From Phycisphaerae bacterium (lineage in GTDB: Bacteria > Planctomycetota > Phycisphaerae > Phycisphaerales > SM1A02), in the NCBI GenBank assembly GCA_002591705.1, contig PAAB01000069.1, positions 1 through 24,428 of the forward strand: 24,428 nt of DNA, written 5' to 3'. Of the stretch, positions 22,164 through 24,428 are shown one piece after another (position 1 is the first letter of the stretch; every line of letters begins with the position of its first letter). The position numbers and the translations under genes were made by a program. The notes below the pieces were generated by a model. The model made no database searches. It was not told the origin of the DNA and saw only the letters and a program-made list of their open reading frames with translations.

Positions 22164-22868
22164 ATGGAATTAAACATATATAATAATATGCCAGAAACGA
22201 AACAAAGTATTTATGACGCTTATAATAATATAATATTTAGTGACGATAAACGCGTATTTCAAAAAATGACAAAAAAAATAGAATTGTATTTGCACGTTAA
22301 TAATGAAGATATATTTGGTGATATAGTAGAATTTGGTGTGTTTAAAGGTGGAGGAATGGCGTTATGGTTGAAATTAAGAGAAATTTACGAACCGCATAGT
22401 TTGACAAAAGTAATAGGATTTGACTTTTTTAATCCGGAAAAAACTATTAACACAATATCAGATGAAAGCAAAAAGTTAATGGAAAATGTATTAATGCGTG
22501 TAAATAGTGATGAATTATCGTTAGAAAGTGTGACATCAAAATTAGCATGTTTTAATTCTGAAAATTATATTTTGGTAAAGGGAAATGCGGTTAATGAATC
22601 AAACGAATATTACACAAAAAATATAGGTGCGAAAATTAAAATATTATATATGGATTTAGACGTGGGGGAACCAACTTTTAAAATATTAATGCAACTATGG
22701 GATAAGGTATCAGTAGGTGGTATTATAATATGTGACGAATATGGTTTTCATGCGTGGGATGAAACATTAGGGGTTGATAAATTTTTAAAAACTTTAGATA
22801 AAGCTACATTTGAATTAAAAAATACAAAAATAGTTAGCCCTAGTTTAATTATTCAAAAAAAAGTATAG
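22164..22868 (+). CDS. TylF/MycF-like SAM-dependent O-methyltransferase
   Basis: A 234-residue protein of the macrocin-O-methyltransferase (TylF/MycF, Methyltransf_24-like) type. GDIVEFGVFKGGGMALWL is the SAM-binding motif I, and KVIGFDFFNPE ends in the family's acidic turn. KILYMDLDVGEPTFKILMQL holds the D-x-D metal-binding region. LWDKVSVGGIIICDEYGFHA and WDETLGVDKFL complete the family signature, in which D-E-Y and W-x-G/E-x-x-x-A/G-V-D segments recur. Members methylate sugar hydroxyls, including those of antibiotics and O-antigens. That fits the cluster as a late decoration step. ATG at 22164 follows the TATTTAAAC box. Confidence 0.84.
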   Translation: MELNIYNNMPETKQSIYDAYNNIIFSDDKRVFQKMTKKIELYLHVNNEDIFGDIVEFGVFKGGGMALWLKLREIYEPHSLTKVIGFDFFNPEKTINTISDESKKLMENVLMRVNSDELSLESVTSKLACFNSENYILVKGNAVNESNEYYTKNIGAKIKILYMDLDVGEPTFKILMQLWDKVSVGGIIICDEYGFHAWDETLGVDKFLKTLDKATFELKNTKIVSPSLIIQKKV

Positions 22869-22902
22869 ATTATAAATATAAGGGGTATCTACCTCGAAGT
22901 GT

Positions 22903-23637
22903 ATGTCACTTATCTTGAAGAATATCGATAATATACCGAAAATTAATCTCATAATAACAGGACCTATTCGTCCTAATAAAAATGTAGATTATTTAAATTA
23001 TTTAGTAAATAAGTTTAAAACAATTATAGACTACGATGTAAACATTTTTTTATGTTACTGGGAGGATAATACAATAGATGCCAAAAAAATTAATAATATT
23101 GATTTTATACATCCTGAGAAAGAACCAAATGATAAAATAATATTTAAAACAATTACAAGTAGAACACAACAGCAAAAATTAATACATCCTCAAATAGAGC
23201 ATTGGACCCCAAGAATTTATAAATTATTTTATGGTATTAGAAAAATTGTAGAATATATAGATAAAAATTCTTTAATTGATGAAAATGATATAGTTTTGAG
23301 AATTCGGACCGATTTATATATAGAAGATTGTGATGTTAAAAAATTTAATGATATTTTCATTAATATGAAGAATGATGTAATTTATAATAGATTAAGAGGA
23401 GAAACATGTGATTGGTTTAGTATATCTACATACGAAACGTTTAAGAAAATATGGTATATTAAAGATGATATTCAACACAACGATATAATTAAAAATATAT
23501 TTAATGCCGAATCCATCGTTCTTTATAGAAGTATATTAAATAATATAAAAATTATTGATATACGAAATATAATAACATTATGTGCTTGTAGAGAATTTAC
23601 AGATAAAAATAATATAAAACTTGAAAGATATGGATAG
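22903..23637 (+). CDS. WavE-like glycosyltransferase
   Basis: 244 residues. INLIITGPIRPNKNVDY opens a GT-A-like fold. IFLCYWEDNTID is the second strand. QQQKLIHPQIEHWTPRIYKL precedes the family's central helix, and DIVLRIRTDLYIED carries the R-x-R-T-D-x core of WavE-type lipopolysaccharide-core proteins, where Asp replaces a DxD motif. CDWFSISTYETFKKIW and FNAESIVLYRSIL follow. Vibrio WavE acts in outer-core synthesis; here a glycan transfer role is inferred. It begins 34 bases after the TylF-like gene on the same strand, so the two may be expressed together. Confidence 0.75.
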   Translation: MSLILKNIDNIPKINLIITGPIRPNKNVDYLNYLVNKFKTIIDYDVNIFLCYWEDNTIDAKKINNIDFIHPEKEPNDKIIFKTITSRTQQQKLIHPQIEHWTPRIYKLFYGIRKIVEYIDKNSLIDENDIVLRIRTDLYIEDCDVKKFNDIFINMKNDVIYNRLRGETCDWFSISTYETFKKIWYIKDDIQHNDIIKNIFNAESIVLYRSILNNIKIIDIRNIITLCACREFTDKNNIKLERYG

Positions 23638-23656
23638 TAAAATAAAGTATTTTATT

Positions 23657-23758
23657 TTACTTGTTACGTCTGTGATGATTTATAATTACACCATAATTTC
23701 CTGGTGCTTTACTTACACCGTTATTACCTTCAAAATTCCATTGACAAGGGTTACGCAT
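23657..23758 (-). other. Possible coding remnant on the minus strand
   Basis: The stretch 23638-23833 holds no convincing full gene. On the minus strand a short frame from ATG at 23758 reads MRNPCQWNFEGNNGVSKAPG, then NYGVIINHHRRNK, with a composition more protein-like and GC-richer than the surrounding spacer. It may be the 3' end of an eroded gene. A rightward 64-codon frame over the same bases is poorer (hydrophobic, no ATG until 23630). Confidence 0.25.
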
Positions 23759-23833
23759 GCAAGGAATATTATAATAATTATTTTAGAAAACATTTATTAT
23801 AATATTGATTATTAAAATATTTTTATTAATTCA

Positions 23834-24427
23834 TTAATTTCTAGATCGTTTTGCCCAAAAGGGATATTTCAATGATTCACCTTGACCGAATGGAACCATC
23901 CATGACTCGTCGCCATCTATGACAACGCTCCCCATTTTTTTTCTTAAAATACTCGTAATGCTTTGTTCGTGTCTATTTTCTCTGAATTCTTGATGTTGGG
24001 GTTGAGTATTGAAATGATCTGTACACAATACTGGATTAGATAATATTGCATTTGTGTATTCTTTCATATAGCTTAATAAATGCTCATTCTTTTTCATAAC
24101 TAATACACCGCCAAGATATTGACCTGAATTACCAATTGAGCTTTCAGGATTAACTTCAAAATAATCAAAGATTTGCTTTGTTGTCCAAAACTTTTCCTTT
24201 TCAACACCACCCGGTCCATTATTACCGCTCATTTGAAATGATAATATTCCGTATTTATTTTTGTTATCATCTAATAATTGTAAATATTCGTTAAATCTGC
24301 GTTTTCCTTTTGTGTTTATCGTACAACCTGCATCAAGATAGACAAGATATTCACCATAATTTATCTTATCTAATGCTTGTTGGATTATGATTGGTCTCCA
24401 AATCCAATAGCCACCTCCTCTTGGCAT
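23834..24427 (-). CDS. Glycosyltransferase-like protein, 5' end beyond the window
   Basis: 197 residues are visible. The frame reaches the window edge with a Met codon at 24425-24427 that is probably internal, since related proteins have an N-terminal domain before this point. RGGGYWIWRPIIIQQALDKI followed by NYGEYLVYLDAGC matches a GT-A-like family found in polysaccharide loci, in which GYGYWxWKPxII precedes a Y-x-D-A-G acceptor or metal motif. SFQMSGNNGPGGVEKEKFWT, SGQYLGGVLVMKKNEH, TDHFNTQPQHQEFRENRHEQS and KYPFWAKRSRN complete the conserved C-terminal half. The catalytic sugar donor cannot be told. Base composition is again moderate, unlike the AT-rich island to the left. Confidence 0.75.
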   Translation of the reverse strand: MPRGGGYWIWRPIIIQQALDKINYGEYLVYLDAGCTINTKGKRRFNEYLQLLDDNKNKYGILSFQMSGNNGPGGVEKEKFWTTKQIFDYFEVNPESSIGNSGQYLGGVLVMKKNEHLLSYMKEYTNAILSNPVLCTDHFNTQPQHQEFRENRHEQSITSILRKKMGSVVIDGDESWMVPFGQGESLKYPFWAKRSRN

Positions 24428-24428
24428 A

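Noticed and set aside
23621..23815. A 64-codon rightward hydrophobic frame after the WavE-like gene.
   Set aside because: It starts on TTG inside the previous gene, is Ile/Tyr-rich as expected of AT-rich noncoding DNA, and overlaps a better-looking minus-strand frame.
1..24428. CRISPR arrays, tRNA or rRNA genes, insertion sequences.
   Set aside because: No spaced repeat array, cloverleaf, rRNA stretch or transposase motif was found on reading both strands.

Overview
The window looks like part of the genome of a large DNA virus of the Nucleocytoviricota, most likely an Imitervirales (mimivirus-like, possibly algal) relative. This is inferred from densely packed, apparently intron-free genes on both strands, AT-rich spacers, and the mix of a FEN/PIN-type 5'-3' nuclease, an ABC1-type kinase, a Ser/Thr kinase, RING-type proteins, low-complexity-tailed small proteins and many glycosyltransferases. 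No hallmark gene (capsid, polymerase B, packaging ATPase) is present, so the placement is provisional.

Left part (1-9361, moderate GC). Small basic and orphan proteins (45-714) are followed by leftward genes: a 5'-3' nuclease, a zinc-binding protein, an ABC1/UbiB-like kinase and an orphan (727-4000). Then come a GT-A glycosyltransferase, a protein kinase, a coiled-coil protein and a membrane RING-CH protein carrying twelve Thr-Asp repeats (4120-7171). A strikingly GC-rich class II aminoacyl-tRNA-synthetase-like gene (7244-8293) and a second glycosyltransferase (8368-9171) follow. A broken piece of another glycosyltransferase (9122-9361) closes this part.

Right part (about 9362-23830, very AT-rich) is a glycan-building island resembling a bacterial O-antigen or capsule locus. 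It holds a nonulosonic (sialic-type) acid set: a NeuB-like synthase, a NeuA-like CMP-sugar synthetase and an atypical DapA/NanA-family lyase or aldolase. It also holds two sulfotransferases, a sugar-O-methyltransferase-like protein, a TylF-like methyltransferase, two phytanoyl-CoA-dioxygenase-type proteins and several glycosyltransferases (exostosin-like, DUF6165-linked GT-B-like, WavE-like). A 759-residue fusion joins a His-type sugar 3-dehydratase domain to a Lys-type sugar aminotransferase domain. Another glycosyltransferase-like gene runs off the right edge. Together these genes could make, activate, transfer and decorate unusual sugars for virion or host-surface glycans.

The island is also a gene graveyard. 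One sulfotransferase has an in-frame TAA, one glycosyltransferase has a 1-base frameshift, a dioxygenase is cut short, and methyltransferase and glycosyltransferase fragments remain. This suggests rapid turnover. A TATTTAAA-type box lies about 20-30 bases before many starts in the island and is a candidate core promoter.
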